Below, piece after piece: positions 16,090 to 25,707 of a stretch of 64,000 nucleotides of DNA (the first letter of the stretch is position 1; each line of letters opens with the position of its first letter). The translations under genes were made by a program, and so were the position numbers. The DNA is from Lysobacterales bacterium. GTDB taxonomy: Bacteria > Pseudomonadota > Gammaproteobacteria > Xanthomonadales > Rhodanobacteraceae. The DNA is taken from assembly GCA_016721015.1 (NCBI GenBank), contig JADKJL010000001.1:992001-1056000 (forward strand). Direction: 5' to 3'. Below the pieces are notes generated by a model. It saw only the letters and a program-made list of their open reading frames with translations, was not told the DNA's origin and ran no database searches.

Positions 16090-17874
16090 TCAGCCGTTGG
16101 CGGCGCGGACAGTTTTCGCAGGCACGCTTGCCAGCGCCTCGGCGATCCTGCGTTGCTCGTCTTTCAGACGTTGCGGCATGCGCGCGCCAAAGCTGTCCAG
16201 GTATTCACCGATCGCGGCCAGTTCGACTTGCCAGCCTTGTCTGTCGATGCCAAGCAGGTCACGACCGGCCGCAGCCGTGACCGCAAGCCCTTTGAGGTTG
16301 AGATCCTCCGCACCCGGTACAAATCCGACCGGCGTCTCCTCGGCGCCCGCCGTACCTGCACAACGACCCAGGATCCATTCGAGAACGCGAATGTTGTCGC
16401 CGAAGCCTGGCCAGAGGAATTTGCCATCCGCACCTTTTCGGAACCAGTTGACGTGGAAGATCTTCGGCAACTTCGCGCCGGGCTTGTCGAATGACAACCA
16501 ATGATTGAAGTAGTCGGCGAAGTTGTAGCCGCAGAACGGCTTCATGGCCATCGAATCACGACGCAGGACGCCGACCGCGCCAGTGGCCGCAGCCGTGGTT
16601 TCGGAACCCATCGCGGCACCGACGAGCACGCCATGGGCCCAGTCCCTGGCCTCGAACACAAGTGGAACCAGGGAGGGTCGACGGCCACCGAAGATAATGG
16701 CGCTGATCGGCACACCTTGCGCGGCCTCGGCCTGGGGAGACCAGCTCGGGCACTGTTGCGCGGCGACGGTAAAGCGGGAATTCGGATGTGCGGCCGGCCC
16801 GTTGGCCGGATTGTAGGTGCGACCTTGCCAATCGGTCACTGGCTGGCCTTCGCTCAAGCCTTCCCACCACGGCTGGTTGTCGGCGGTGACCGCGACATTG
16901 GTGTAGATCGTATCGTGCTGGATCATCTTGAGCGCATTCGGATTGGTCTTGCGATCGGTACCCGGGGCGACGCCGAAATAGCCCGCTTCCGGATTGATCG
17001 CCCAGAGCTGGCCGTCCTCGCCAGGCTTCATCCAGCAGATATCGTCGCCGATCGTCCACACTTTCCAGCCCGCCTCACGATAGCTTTCGGGTGGAATCAG
17101 CATGGCCAGATTGGTCTTGCCGCAGGCCGACGGGAAAGCCGCCGCGATATAGCGGGTTTCGCCCTGGGGATTCTGGATACCGACGATGAGCATGTGTTCG
17201 GCCAGCCAGCCCTCGCTGCGCGCTTGCCAGGAGCCGATGCGCAGGGCGTGGCATTTCTTGCCGAGCAGGGCATTGCCGCCGTAGCCGGACCCGATCGACT
17301 TGATCGAAAGCTCCTCGGGGAAATGCATGATGAAGCGCTTGTCCGGATCGAGTTCGCCGGTCGAATGCAGGCCCTTGACGAAGCTTTCCTCGCGTTCGAT
17401 GCGACTCAATGCCGCAGCGCCCATGCGCGTCATGATGCGCATGTTGGCGACCACGTACGCGGAATCGGTGATTTCAACACCGCAACGCGAGAGCGGTGAA
17501 TCGATTGGCCCCATGCAGTAGGGCACCACATACATCGTGCGCCCACGCATGGCGCCGGCGAACAGCGCGTCGAGCTTGGCGTGCGCTTCGGCCGGATCCA
17601 TCCAGTGATTGTTCGGTCCGGCGTCGTCTCGATTCCGGGTGCAGATGAAGGTCAGATGCTCTACGCGGGCGACATCGGTCGGACTTGAACGGTGCAGGGT
17701 GCAGCCGGGATGGGTTTGTTCGTTCAGTGCAAGCAGCTCACCGTTCGCCAGCATCTGCTCGTTGAGCAGGCGAATTTCTCCGCTCGAGCCGTTGCACCAG
17801 TGGATTTCCGAAGCTTCGGTCAAACGGGCGACGTCCTCGACCCAACGGTTCAAGGATTCCAGCGAACTTGCCAT
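16090..17874 (-). CDS. pckG: phosphoenolpyruvate carboxykinase (GTP)
   Basis: A cytoplasmic enzyme of 594 aa converting oxaloacetate and GTP to phosphoenolpyruvate, the first step of gluconeogenesis. FPSACGKTNLAM near residues 245-256 is the P-loop with the reactive Cys of the GTP-dependent family. YVVPYCMGP, SGYGGNALLGKKC and IFGGRRP are further family blocks. Length agrees with the GTP type (about 600 aa) and not with the ATP type. A TetR-type gene lies 108 bases upstream on the same strand; joint transcription is uncertain. Confidence 0.96.
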   Translation of the reverse strand: MASSLESLNRWVEDVARLTEASEIHWCNGSSGEIRLLNEQMLANGELLALNEQTHPGCTLHRSSPTDVARVEHLTFICTRNRDDAGPNNHWMDPAEAHAKLDALFAGAMRGRTMYVVPYCMGPIDSPLSRCGVEITDSAYVVANMRIMTRMGAAALSRIEREESFVKGLHSTGELDPDKRFIMHFPEELSIKSIGSGYGGNALLGKKCHALRIGSWQARSEGWLAEHMLIVGIQNPQGETRYIAAAFPSACGKTNLAMLIPPESYREAGWKVWTIGDDICWMKPGEDGQLWAINPEAGYFGVAPGTDRKTNPNALKMIQHDTIYTNVAVTADNQPWWEGLSEGQPVTDWQGRTYNPANGPAAHPNSRFTVAAQQCPSWSPQAEAAQGVPISAIIFGGRRPSLVPLVFEARDWAHGVLVGAAMGSETTAAATGAVGVLRRDSMAMKPFCGYNFADYFNHWLSFDKPGAKLPKIFHVNWFRKGADGKFLWPGFGDNIRVLEWILGRCAGTAGAEETPVGFVPGAEDLNLKGLAVTAAAGRDLLGIDRQGWQVELAAIGEYLDSFGARMPQRLKDEQRRIAEALASVPAKTVRAANG

Positions 17875-17982
17875 GTGTTCCTTCTGCGCAGGCCAGAGCC
17901 TGCTTTGCCAAGAATAAGGGAAGGAACGGTAGCCGCAGGGCCCCGCCTTGGCAAGGTCAGCTGCCGCAAGCGACCGCCCGCA

Positions 17983-18567
17983 TCAGGCGGGCACCAGGGT
18001 CTCGATGACGTGGTCGATGTAGGCCTGGTATTCCTCCTGATCCATGCGCGGCATGCCATGGCGCTGGTTGAGCTGGAGGAAGCCGCTGTAGGCGGTGTAG
18101 GCAAGCCGGGCGCGATGCCGGGCCGTGCGTGGATCGAATCCGGCCTCGGCATAGGCGGCGGTGAGCAGGGCGAGTCGACGCTTCGAGATGCGTTCGATGA
18201 CCGGTTGCACGAGCGGATGATCCGAAGCCTGCAGCAGCGCGGCATAGACGAGATGTGACTGGACCTCGCGACTGACTCTCTGAAAGAGTTCACGCAGGCG
18301 CTCGCGTGGGTCGACAATGCGCTCGACGTGGCCGATTACCTGATCTTCGTCTCGTTGCTCCCAGCGGTCGATCGCCGCCTTCAGCAAGGCTTCCCGGGTC
18401 GGGAAATGCCAGTAGAAACTGCCCTTGGTGACGCCCAGCGTGCGCGCCAGCGATTCGACGGCTACCGCTGCCACGCCACCATGAGCCAGGACATCCAGCG
18501 CAGCTTGTTCCCAGTCGGTCGCCGAGAGTCGTCCGCGCGGTTCCGCCTTTGTTTCAGCTGATGTCAT
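17983..18567 (-). CDS. TetR/AcrR family transcriptional regulator
   Basis: A protein of 194 aa. The N-terminal helix-turn-helix is clear: VAAVAVESLARTLGVTKGSF followed by YWHFPTREALLKAAI, the signature TetR block. The C-terminal ligand domain resembles regulators of lipid or small-molecule metabolism but is not diagnostic. ATG 18567 starts close to the DNA-binding domain; an upstream in-frame ATG at 18606 is less likely. It is divergent from the alpha/beta hydrolase gene with a 104-base gap that could hold its operator; no obvious palindrome was found there. Confidence 0.9.
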   Translation of the reverse strand: MTSAETKAEPRGRLSATDWEQAALDVLAHGGVAAVAVESLARTLGVTKGSFYWHFPTREALLKAAIDRWEQRDEDQVIGHVERIVDPRERLRELFQRVSREVQSHLVYAALLQASDHPLVQPVIERISKRRLALLTAAYAEAGFDPRTARHRARLAYTAYSGFLQLNQRHGMPRMDQEEYQAYIDHVIETLVPA

Positions 18568-18671
18568 TGTCGAAGTGTGCCGGAGCAAGCAGGGGATGAA
18601 AAGCAAGCCGGCGTGATCACGCTGCCAGAGGCCGATTGATTTGACGACGAACAGTCTCCATACTTGCGCGT

Positions 18672-19535
18672 ATGGTTACTGATATCGGCGTCCCTTCCCA
18701 CAATGTCTCGCGTCTGTCCTGTGCTGGCGGGGTCAGCTTGGCGATCGAGAAATTCGGCGACGGACCGCCGCAAGTCGTGTTCGCCCATGGCTTCGGTCAG
18801 ACCCGCGACGCCTGGACGAGTTGCGCCACGGCGACTGCGGCAGCTGGCTGGACGTGCATGACTTATGACGCGCGCGGCCATGGCGACAGCGACTGGCTCG
18901 AATCGGGCGACTATGCGGTTGATCAGTTGAGCAGCGATCTGCAACGCGTCTGCGCTCATGCCGGTGCCGCGCCAGTTGTCGTCGGTGCCTCGATGGGCGG
19001 CTTGGTCGGTATCGCGATGGCCGGTGCCGATCCGGGAAGCTGCCGTGGCCTGGTTCTGGTCGATATTACGCCGCGCTGGGAACCTGCCGGCGTCGAGCGC
19101 ATCCTTGAATTCATGCGCGCGCATCCAACCGGTTTCAACAGTATTGTCGAGGCGGCCGACGCGATTGCCGCCTATCTGCCACATCGGGGTGCGCGCAAAT
19201 CTCCCGAGCGCTTGCGCAAGCTTTTGATCGCCTCGGCGGATGGTCGCCTGCGCTGGCATTGGGATCCACGCATGCTCGCCCCGATAGCCGAAGACGGCGT
19301 GCGTCATCAGGCCGATCTGCTCGATGCGGCGAAGCGTATCCGGGTGCCGACTTTACTCATCAGCGGTGCTGCCAGCGACGTCGTTTCGGAATCCACGATC
19401 AATGAATTTCTAGAGTTGGTACCCCATGCACGCCATGCCATAGTCCCGAGAGCGACGCACATGGTTGCGGGCGACGAAAACAGTCAATTCACCCGTCTTG
19501 TGCTGGATTTCCTGGCATCGATGTCGGGCACCTGA
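18672..19535 (+). CDS. alpha/beta hydrolase
   Basis: A protein of 287 aa with the alpha/beta hydrolase fold: oxyanion region VVFAHGFGQTRDAW, nucleophile elbow GASMGG near residue 105, acid in the SGAASDVVS region, and catalytic His in ATHMVAGD near the C-terminus. The substrate is not predictable. No signal peptide is present. It is divergent from the TetR gene and followed, after a palindrome, by fadE; a role in ester or acyl metabolism is only suggested by context. Confidence 0.9.
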   Translation: MVTDIGVPSHNVSRLSCAGGVSLAIEKFGDGPPQVVFAHGFGQTRDAWTSCATATAAAGWTCMTYDARGHGDSDWLESGDYAVDQLSSDLQRVCAHAGAAPVVVGASMGGLVGIAMAGADPGSCRGLVLVDITPRWEPAGVERILEFMRAHPTGFNSIVEAADAIAAYLPHRGARKSPERLRKLLIASADGRLRWHWDPRMLAPIAEDGVRHQADLLDAAKRIRVPTLLISGAASDVVSESTINEFLELVPHARHAIVPRATHMVAGDENSQFTRLVLDFLASMSGT

Positions 19536-19546
19536 TTCGCAACAAG

Positions 19547-19567
19547 CGGACAGGCTTGACCTGTCCG
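19547..19567. promoter_or_regulatory. perfect palindrome upstream of fadE
   Basis: CGGACAGG and CCTGTCCG form an 8-bp perfect stem with a 5-base loop, 12 bases after the hydrolase stop and 86 bases before fadE. No T-run follows. It may be a terminator of the hydrolase gene or an operator for fadE. Confidence 0.4.
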
Positions 19568-19652
19568 TGATTCAAATCGCGCAGCGGTCGGACAAGCGTC
19601 AATTGCTTTCAGGCGGCGGCAGGCGTCAAACAGAAACAGAGGAGTCATCGAC

Positions 19653-22124
19653 ATGTTGCAACTGATCCCGTTGATTGCCGGGCTGCTGGTTTGCCTGACC
19701 GCCGCCTACCTGCGCATCGGTTTGCGCATCTGGACGATCGCCACGGCCGTGGCCATCGTTGCTGCCGGCTTGCTTGCGCACACGCACTGGCTGGCCATTG
19801 CGATTCCGTTGCTGGTTTTCGCACTGGTAACGGTGCCGCTCAACCTGCCCGCTTTCCGGCGCGCACGACTGAGTGCGCCGCTGCTTGCGATCTATCGCAA
19901 GATCACGCCAACCTTGTCGCCGACCGAGCAGACTGCGCTGGAGGCCGGCACCGTCGGGTTCGAGGGTCAGTTGTTCAGCGGCAAGCCGGACTGGTCCGAA
20001 CTTCTCGGTCAGGTAAAACCTGAATTGAGTATCGAGGAGCAGGCCTTCATCAATGGCCCGGTCGAGCAGCTCTGCGCGCAGATCAATGACTGGCAGATCA
20101 CCCATGAGCTGGCCGACCTGCCCGAGGACATGTGGCAGTTCATAAAGGACAACAAGTTCTTCGGCATGATCATCCCGAAGCAATACGGCGGCCTCGGATT
20201 CTCGGCACTCGCGCATTCGGCCGTGCTGCAGAAGATTGCCAGCATGTCGGCTACGGTGTCCTCGACGGTCGCCGTGCCGAACTCGCTCGGCCCGGCCGAA
20301 TTGCTCCTGCATTACGGTACTGATGAGCAGAAGGATCACTATTTGCCACGCCTGGCCGATGGCCGCGAAGTGCCGTGTTTCGCCCTGACTGGCCCTTATG
20401 CGGGTTCGGACGCGACTTCACTTCCCGACTACGGCATCGTCTGCAAAGGCGAATGGGAGGGCGGCAATGTGCTCGGTGTGCGGCTCACCTTTGACAAGCG
20501 CTACATCACCCTGGCCCCGGTGGCGACGATCGTCGGCCTCGCCTTCCGCATGCTTGATCCGGAACGTCTGCTCAGCGACGAGGAAGATCGCGGCATAACC
20601 CTGGCTCTGATTCCGCGCGATACCCATGGCCTCGAGATTGGCCGCCGCCACATGCCACTCAACGTGCCGTTCCAGAATGGACCGGTGCGTGGCAAGGATG
20701 TTTTCGTGCCGCTTTCGCAACTGATCGGTGGGCCGGACATGGCCGGGCAGGGCTGGCGCATGCTGGTCGAATGCCTCTCGGTCGGTCGCTCGATCTCGTT
20801 GCCGTCCAGTGCCACCGGCGGCTCTTGTGCCGGCGTGGCCGCGACCGGCGCCTATGCGCGCATCCGCAAGCAGTTTGGCCTCGCCATCGGCCGCTTCGAG
20901 GGGGTTGAGGAAGCGCTCGCGCGAATCGGTGGATTGACCTATGCGATCACGGCACTCTCGCGCGCCACCGCAGCCGCCGTCGACCGCGGCGAGAAACCCG
21001 CGGTGCCATCGGCGATTGCCAAATACCACGCCACCGAGTGGGGCCGGCAGATCTGCCAGGACGCGATGGATATCCATGGCGGCAAGGGCGTAATCCTCGG
21101 CCCGAACAACTACCTCGGTCGTTCCTGGCAGGGTGTGCCGATCATGATCACGGTTGAAGGCGCGAATATCCTGACGCGCAGCCTGATGATCTTCGGTCAG
21201 GGCGCGATCCGCTGTCATCCCTACGTACTCGAGGAGATGCAAGCTGCTGCCCTGCCTGACTACAGCGAGCGCCTGCGCCGCTTTGATGACGTGCTGTTCA
21301 AGCACATTGGTTTCGGTTTTTCCAACGGCGTGCGCAGCCTGATCCTCGGCCTGACCCACGCCAAGATCGGCGCGGCGCCCGGGGATGCCTACACGCGGCG
21401 TTTCTATCGCAAGCTCAACCGCTATTCGGCGGCACTCGCCCTGGTCGCCGACACCTCGATGCTCGTGCTCGGCGGCAAGCTCAAGTTCAAGGAAAAGATC
21501 TCGGCGCGCCTCGGCGATGTGCTTTCGCATCTCTATATCGCTTCGAGCATGCTCAAGCGCTACGAAGATGAAGGTCGACCGGTGGCTGATCAGGCGCTGC
21601 TTGCCTGGGCCTTCCATGAGTGTGTCTGGCGCATGCAGATGGCGCTCGACGGCGTGATCCGCAATTTCCCCGTGCGCCCGGTGGCGTGGATGCTGCGCGC
21701 CCTGGTGTTTCCATTTGGCCGACGCGAAGTGCCGCCGTCGGATCGTCTCGGTCGTCGTGTCGCAGCCATCCTTACCGCACCCAATGAGGCACGCACGCGC
21801 CTGATTTCGGGCGCCTATCTGACTCCGACTGCGAACAATCCGATCGGTCGCATGAATGCCCTGTTGCCCGATGTGATCCTGGCCGAACCGGTCGAGCGAA
21901 AGTTTCTCAAGGCAGTCAAGTCGGGTGAGCTCAATGGTCTCGATTACGATGCGCAACTGATCCAGGCTGAACAGAAGGGGATCCTCAGTGGCGCCGAATG
22001 CGCCTTGCTCGCACGTGTGCGCCACGCCAGTTTCGAGTTCATCTCGGTCGATGATTTCGCGCCGGAGGAATTGCGCGCGGCGGTGGCCAAGAAGCCACAG
22101 AAGACCCTGCGCAACGTGGCGTGA
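19653..22124 (+). CDS. fadE: acyl-CoA dehydrogenase FadE
   Basis: A protein of 823 aa for the first step of fatty acid beta-oxidation, making trans-2-enoyl-CoA and passing electrons to ETF. The N-terminus has two hydrophobic stretches (LIPLIAGLLVCLTAAYLRI and a second at about 30-60), as in E. coli FadE. The acyl-CoA dehydrogenase core includes FALTGPYAGSDATS and DAMDIHGGKGVILGPNNYLG, followed by a long C-terminal extension unique to the FadE type. GAGGAG precedes the ATG. The following hotdog gene begins 3 bases after the stop, so they form an operon. ETF genes lie further on in the window. Confidence 0.95.
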   Translation: MLQLIPLIAGLLVCLTAAYLRIGLRIWTIATAVAIVAAGLLAHTHWLAIAIPLLVFALVTVPLNLPAFRRARLSAPLLAIYRKITPTLSPTEQTALEAGTVGFEGQLFSGKPDWSELLGQVKPELSIEEQAFINGPVEQLCAQINDWQITHELADLPEDMWQFIKDNKFFGMIIPKQYGGLGFSALAHSAVLQKIASMSATVSSTVAVPNSLGPAELLLHYGTDEQKDHYLPRLADGREVPCFALTGPYAGSDATSLPDYGIVCKGEWEGGNVLGVRLTFDKRYITLAPVATIVGLAFRMLDPERLLSDEEDRGITLALIPRDTHGLEIGRRHMPLNVPFQNGPVRGKDVFVPLSQLIGGPDMAGQGWRMLVECLSVGRSISLPSSATGGSCAGVAATGAYARIRKQFGLAIGRFEGVEEALARIGGLTYAITALSRATAAAVDRGEKPAVPSAIAKYHATEWGRQICQDAMDIHGGKGVILGPNNYLGRSWQGVPIMITVEGANILTRSLMIFGQGAIRCHPYVLEEMQAAALPDYSERLRRFDDVLFKHIGFGFSNGVRSLILGLTHAKIGAAPGDAYTRRFYRKLNRYSAALALVADTSMLVLGGKLKFKEKISARLGDVLSHLYIASSMLKRYEDEGRPVADQALLAWAFHECVWRMQMALDGVIRNFPVRPVAWMLRALVFPFGRREVPPSDRLGRRVAAILTAPNEARTRLISGAYLTPTANNPIGRMNALLPDVILAEPVERKFLKAVKSGELNGLDYDAQLIQAEQKGILSGAECALLARVRHASFEFISVDDFAPEELRAAVAKKPQKTLRNVA

Positions 22125-22127
22125 TCC

Positions 22128-22589
22128 ATGGCTGGAAACGCGCTGACGATGTTTCGCAAGCTCGGCGGCTCAAGTCTGGGCCGCTGGCTGTTTTCGCGAA
22201 TCATCTGCTGGAAGGCTCCCTACTTCGGCTCCATCGCACCGCGCATCGAAGTGCTGGAGCCCGGGCGCTGCATGGTTCGCCTGCGCCAGCGCCGATCGAT
22301 CCAGAACCACATTGGCTCGGTGCATGCGATCGCGATGTGCAATGCCGCCGAACTCGCCGGCGGCATGGCCACCGAAGTCACCATTCCGGCTTCGATGCGC
22401 TGGATTCCGAAAGGCATGAGCGTGCGCTATCTGAAGAAGGCCTTCGGCGAACTGCGCGCCACGGCGCTGGTCGAGGAAATTACCGACAACAGCGCCAGCC
22501 AGGAGCTTCACGCACTGATAGAGGTGCGCAACACCCAGGATCAAATCGTCTTCGACGCCGACATCACCATGTGGGTTTCGCCGCGCTAG
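22128..22589 (+). CDS. hotdog-fold protein, DUF4442 / acyl-CoA thioesterase-like
   Basis: A protein of 153 aa with the hotdog-fold pattern: the region NHIGSVHAIAMCNAAELAGG matches the conserved helix of DUF4442 and YiiD-type thioesterase-like proteins, and the ends are alternating beta strands. Members may hydrolyse acyl-CoA, but catalytic activity is unproven for DUF4442. Coupling to fadE (3-base gap) supports a role in fatty acyl-CoA handling. Confidence 0.82.
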   Translation: MAGNALTMFRKLGGSSLGRWLFSRIICWKAPYFGSIAPRIEVLEPGRCMVRLRQRRSIQNHIGSVHAIAMCNAAELAGGMATEVTIPASMRWIPKGMSVRYLKKAFGELRATALVEEITDNSASQELHALIEVRNTQDQIVFDADITMWVSPR

Positions 22590-22599
22590 TCGATTCGGA

Positions 22600-23445
22600 T
22601 CAGCCTCCCAGTGCCCGCGCGTGGTGGCGCAGGTGGTCGTCGACGAAGCTCTGGATGAACCAGTAGCTGTGGTCGTAGCCAGTCTGCACGCGCAGATCAA
22701 GCGCCTGACCAGCGGTCGAGCAGGCTGACTGAAGCAAGGCGGGTTTCAACTGGTTTTGCAGAAACTGATCGGCATCGCCCTGGTCAACCAGGATCGAGCC
22801 GGGGAAACGGGCGCCGTCTTCGATCAGCGCACAGGCGTCGTACGCACGCCAGCTCGCAGGGTCATCGCCGAGAAAGCGTGGAAGCGCCTTCTGTCCCCAG
22901 GGTACGAGACTCGGCGCGACAATCGGCGCGAATGCCGATACAGATTTGTAGCGAGCTGGATTTTTCAGCGCGATCGTCAATGCACCATGGCCCCCCATTG
23001 AATGTCCACAAATGCTTTCACGCCCCATGTCGGCGCCGAAGTTCGCCCCGATCAGCGCGGGCAGTTCCTCCGTGACGTATTGGTACATGCGGAAGCGTTG
23101 CGCAAACGCCGGAGTGGTTGCGTCGAGATAGAAGCCGGCACCTTCGCCGAACTCCCAGTCGCCGGTGGCACCTTCAATGCCGGTGTCACGCGGGCTTGTG
23201 TCGGGCGTGACCAGGATCAGGCCCAATTTGGCCGCCAGTTGCTGCGCACCGGCCTTGATCGCGGCGGTTTCGGCGTTGCAGGTCAGTCCGGCGAGGAAAT
23301 AAAGCACGGGCGCTTTGCCGGTGGCAGTGCGCGGCGGCTGGAACACGCCAAACTTCATCGTGCCGGCGGTCGCCACTGATGCGTGCTGGTAGAAGCCTTG
23401 CACGCCGCCGTGACAGCGCTGCTCGGAAATGATCTCGATTGTCAT
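22600..23445 (-). CDS. fghA: S-formylglutathione hydrolase
   Basis: An esterase of 281 aa that completes glutathione-dependent formaldehyde oxidation by hydrolysing S-formylglutathione to formate and glutathione. Motifs include LYFLAGLTCN, GHSMGGHGAL with the nucleophile Ser near residue 148, and YDHSYWFIQ with the catalytic His near residue 260. Length and blocks are those of FghA/esterase D. A class III alcohol dehydrogenase (frmA) is not adjacent. Cytosolic, no signal peptide. Confidence 0.95.
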   Translation of the reverse strand: MTIEIISEQRCHGGVQGFYQHASVATAGTMKFGVFQPPRTATGKAPVLYFLAGLTCNAETAAIKAGAQQLAAKLGLILVTPDTSPRDTGIEGATGDWEFGEGAGFYLDATTPAFAQRFRMYQYVTEELPALIGANFGADMGRESICGHSMGGHGALTIALKNPARYKSVSAFAPIVAPSLVPWGQKALPRFLGDDPASWRAYDACALIEDGARFPGSILVDQGDADQFLQNQLKPALLQSACSTAGQALDLRVQTGYDHSYWFIQSFVDDHLRHHARALGG

Positions 23446-23475
23446 GACTGCTCCAGGTGGAAAACGCTCCGCGGA

Positions 23476-24771
23476 TCAGTCCCCGCGTTCCGGGACCGTT
23501 GCCGCATCATCCGCGAAATTCGGCAAGGCCTTTTCAGGCAGCATCTTGGCGGCATGCCAGCCGACCCAGCCGGAACATCCGGCAGCGAGCATGGCCAATA
23601 CGGCAAAGCCAGGTACGGTTGTACCGAGGCCGCGCAGCATGTTGAAGCTGCTGGTGACGACGAGGTCACCAAAGCGCCAGACCGAGGTGTCGATGAAGTT
23701 CTTGGTCTTGTAGCGGGTTTCCGCGTCGACCCGCGTGTACACCGCATCGGCGGCCGGTTTGAAAACGCCGTAGGCGCTGGCGCGGGTGACGACGGCGACG
23801 ATCGCGATCCATGCGCCGCTGAAGATTGCCAGTCCGGCCATCATCAACGCCTTGATCACGCCATCGAGCGCGAGCGGTGCCGCCGGGCCGAAACGCATGA
23901 GCAGGGTTCGCGTCACGCCGAGCTGGAGAATGACCTGGAGCAGGTTGGCGTAGAAATCGACATTCGCCGAAAAATTGATGCGCGCCTCGCGCGTCGCATA
24001 GGTCGCGCCGCTGTAGTCGACGAGCAGGGCATAGATCACCGTGCCGACCGCGTCGCCGAGCAGCATCAGCAATGCCATTCGACGCATCAGCGGCGATTTC
24101 AGCGTCTCGATGGCGCCGGCGATGAAACTGCCTCCGATCACACGCGTATCGCGTGATTCGTCATTGGCAACCGGGTGTCGGCGCGACCAGTTGGACAAGG
24201 CAAGAATGCAGGCGATGGCGAGGCCGAGCAGCAGCGAGGACACGACCAGCAATCCGGAAACGCCGATGACCGTATTCAGTGATCGGGTCAGCGCCGGCCC
24301 GGCGATCGCGCCGAGCGTGCCACCGATCGCGATCACCGGAAACAACCGATGCGCTTGTTCCGCATCCAGCAGGTCCGCCATGAAACTCCAGAAGACGGCG
24401 ACCACGAACAGGTTGAACACGCTGACCCAGACAAAGAAGATCGAGCCGAGCAGACGCGCGCCGATCGCCTCCTGCATCTGGAACAGCGGAATGAAGGCGA
24501 GCATGCCGACAAGGAAGAACAGATACACCGCTGGCACGAACTTGCGCCGGGGAAAACGGGCGACGAGTGCGCCGAATACGGGCGCCAGTGCAAGGGTCAC
24601 CACAAACGTCGCCGCGTAGAAGATCGGCAGCGCGGTCGAGCCGACCGCCGCCGAAAGCTGGTCGCGCACCGGCCGAATCACGTAATACGCTGCCAGGACA
24701 CAGAAGAAATAGGCAAACGCGATGCTTACGGCAAACCATTCATGCGACTGGATGGCGGGGCGTTTGGGCAC
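23476..24771 (-). CDS. NTP/NDP exchange transporter-like MFS carrier
   Basis: A membrane protein of 431 aa with about 11-12 helices. N-terminal features AYFFCVLAAYYVIRPVRDQL and ALVARFPRRKFVPAVYLFF, together with FVWVSVFNLFVVAVFWSFMADL, resemble the Npt/Tlc ATP-ADP translocase-related group of the major facilitator superfamily. In obligate intracellular bacteria these import nucleotides; in free-living gammaproteobacteria the substrate is unknown. The final part is less conserved. It lies 30 bases upstream of fghA on the same strand, but a shared function is not obvious. Confidence 0.8.
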   Translation of the reverse strand: MPKRPAIQSHEWFAVSIAFAYFFCVLAAYYVIRPVRDQLSAAVGSTALPIFYAATFVVTLALAPVFGALVARFPRRKFVPAVYLFFLVGMLAFIPLFQMQEAIGARLLGSIFFVWVSVFNLFVVAVFWSFMADLLDAEQAHRLFPVIAIGGTLGAIAGPALTRSLNTVIGVSGLLVVSSLLLGLAIACILALSNWSRRHPVANDESRDTRVIGGSFIAGAIETLKSPLMRRMALLMLLGDAVGTVIYALLVDYSGATYATREARINFSANVDFYANLLQVILQLGVTRTLLMRFGPAAPLALDGVIKALMMAGLAIFSGAWIAIVAVVTRASAYGVFKPAADAVYTRVDAETRYKTKNFIDTSVWRFGDLVVTSSFNMLRGLGTTVPGFAVLAMLAAGCSGWVGWHAAKMLPEKALPNFADDAATVPERGD

Positions 24772-24846
24772 GGCTTCGATCTGCGGACAAGGGCGTGAAG
24801 ACTAGCATGCACGCCGTCTGGGGCAAGTCGGCGGCATAATGTGCCG

Positions 24847-25647
24847 ATGCAGCCGACGCTTTCCCATATCAATGTATTTCCGATCAAATCCTGCGCGCCG
24901 TTGACGCCGGATCATGCGGTCGTCGAAATGCGCGGTCTGCGTGGCGATCGGCGCTGGATGATCGTCGATGATGCGGGCAAGTTCATCACCGCGCGCAAAC
25001 ACCCGCGCCTGGTGCTGATCCGCGCCGTGTTCGATGGAGCCTCGCTGCGCCTGGGTGCGCCCGGCATGCCGGGCCTGCGCTTGCTGACCCAGGCGCGCGC
25101 GGAGACTTCGAAGGTGATCGTATGGGCCGATGAGGTCGCCGGCTCGACTGCCGAAGCGCAAGCCGATGCCTGGATCAGCGACTACCTCGGTTTTCCTGCG
25201 CGCTTCGTGTACATGGCCGATGACTGTGTGCGTCCGGTTGATCCGGGCTATGCCCATGTCGGTGACCAGGTCAGTTTCGCCGATGGATATCCGTTGTTGC
25301 TGATTTCGCAGGCGGCACTTGACGATCTCAATGCGCGACTCGAATCTCCCGTGCCGATGCTGCGTTTTAGGCCGAGCCTGGTCATCGCCAATACGTCGTC
25401 GCACGCGGAAGATGGCTGGCGCTCGATCCGCATTGGCGAGGTCACGTTCGATGTGGTCAAGCCCTGCGTGCGCTGCGTGCTGACCACGGTGGATCCCGCC
25501 ACCGGCGAATTCGATCCGAGCGGCGAGCCGCTGCGCACACTTGTTTCCTACCGGCGCGGCTCCCGAGGCGTGACCTTTGGGCAGAATCTGATTCCCCGAG
25601 GCAGCGGCACGATCCATGTCGGTGATCAGGTTTCGATCATTGAATGA
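24847..25647 (+). CDS. MOSC domain protein
   Basis: A protein of 266 aa with an N-terminal MOSC beta-barrel (INVFPIKSCAPL, then GLRGDRRWMIVDDAGKFIT) and a C-terminal MOSC domain with the conserved Cys in KPCVRCVLTTVDPATGE. This matches the YcbX/mARC-type molybdenum cofactor proteins that reduce N-hydroxylated compounds. YcbX of E. coli carries an additional ferredoxin domain that is absent here, so a partner reductase is needed. ATG 24847 is preferred over GTG 24841. Confidence 0.9.
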   Translation: MQPTLSHINVFPIKSCAPLTPDHAVVEMRGLRGDRRWMIVDDAGKFITARKHPRLVLIRAVFDGASLRLGAPGMPGLRLLTQARAETSKVIVWADEVAGSTAEAQADAWISDYLGFPARFVYMADDCVRPVDPGYAHVGDQVSFADGYPLLLISQAALDDLNARLESPVPMLRFRPSLVIANTSSHAEDGWRSIRIGEVTFDVVKPCVRCVLTTVDPATGEFDPSGEPLRTLVSYRRGSRGVTFGQNLIPRGSGTIHVGDQVSIIE

Positions 25648-25707
25648 GATTGCGTATGGAGCATCTGCTCTATCCCTGCCGATTAGGGTCAGGACAATGT
25701 CCTGCCG

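Noticed and set aside
20418..22025. 535-codon antisense frame across fadE
   Set aside because: Antisense shadow of a well-conserved gene; composition rich in Arg, His and Gly without motifs.
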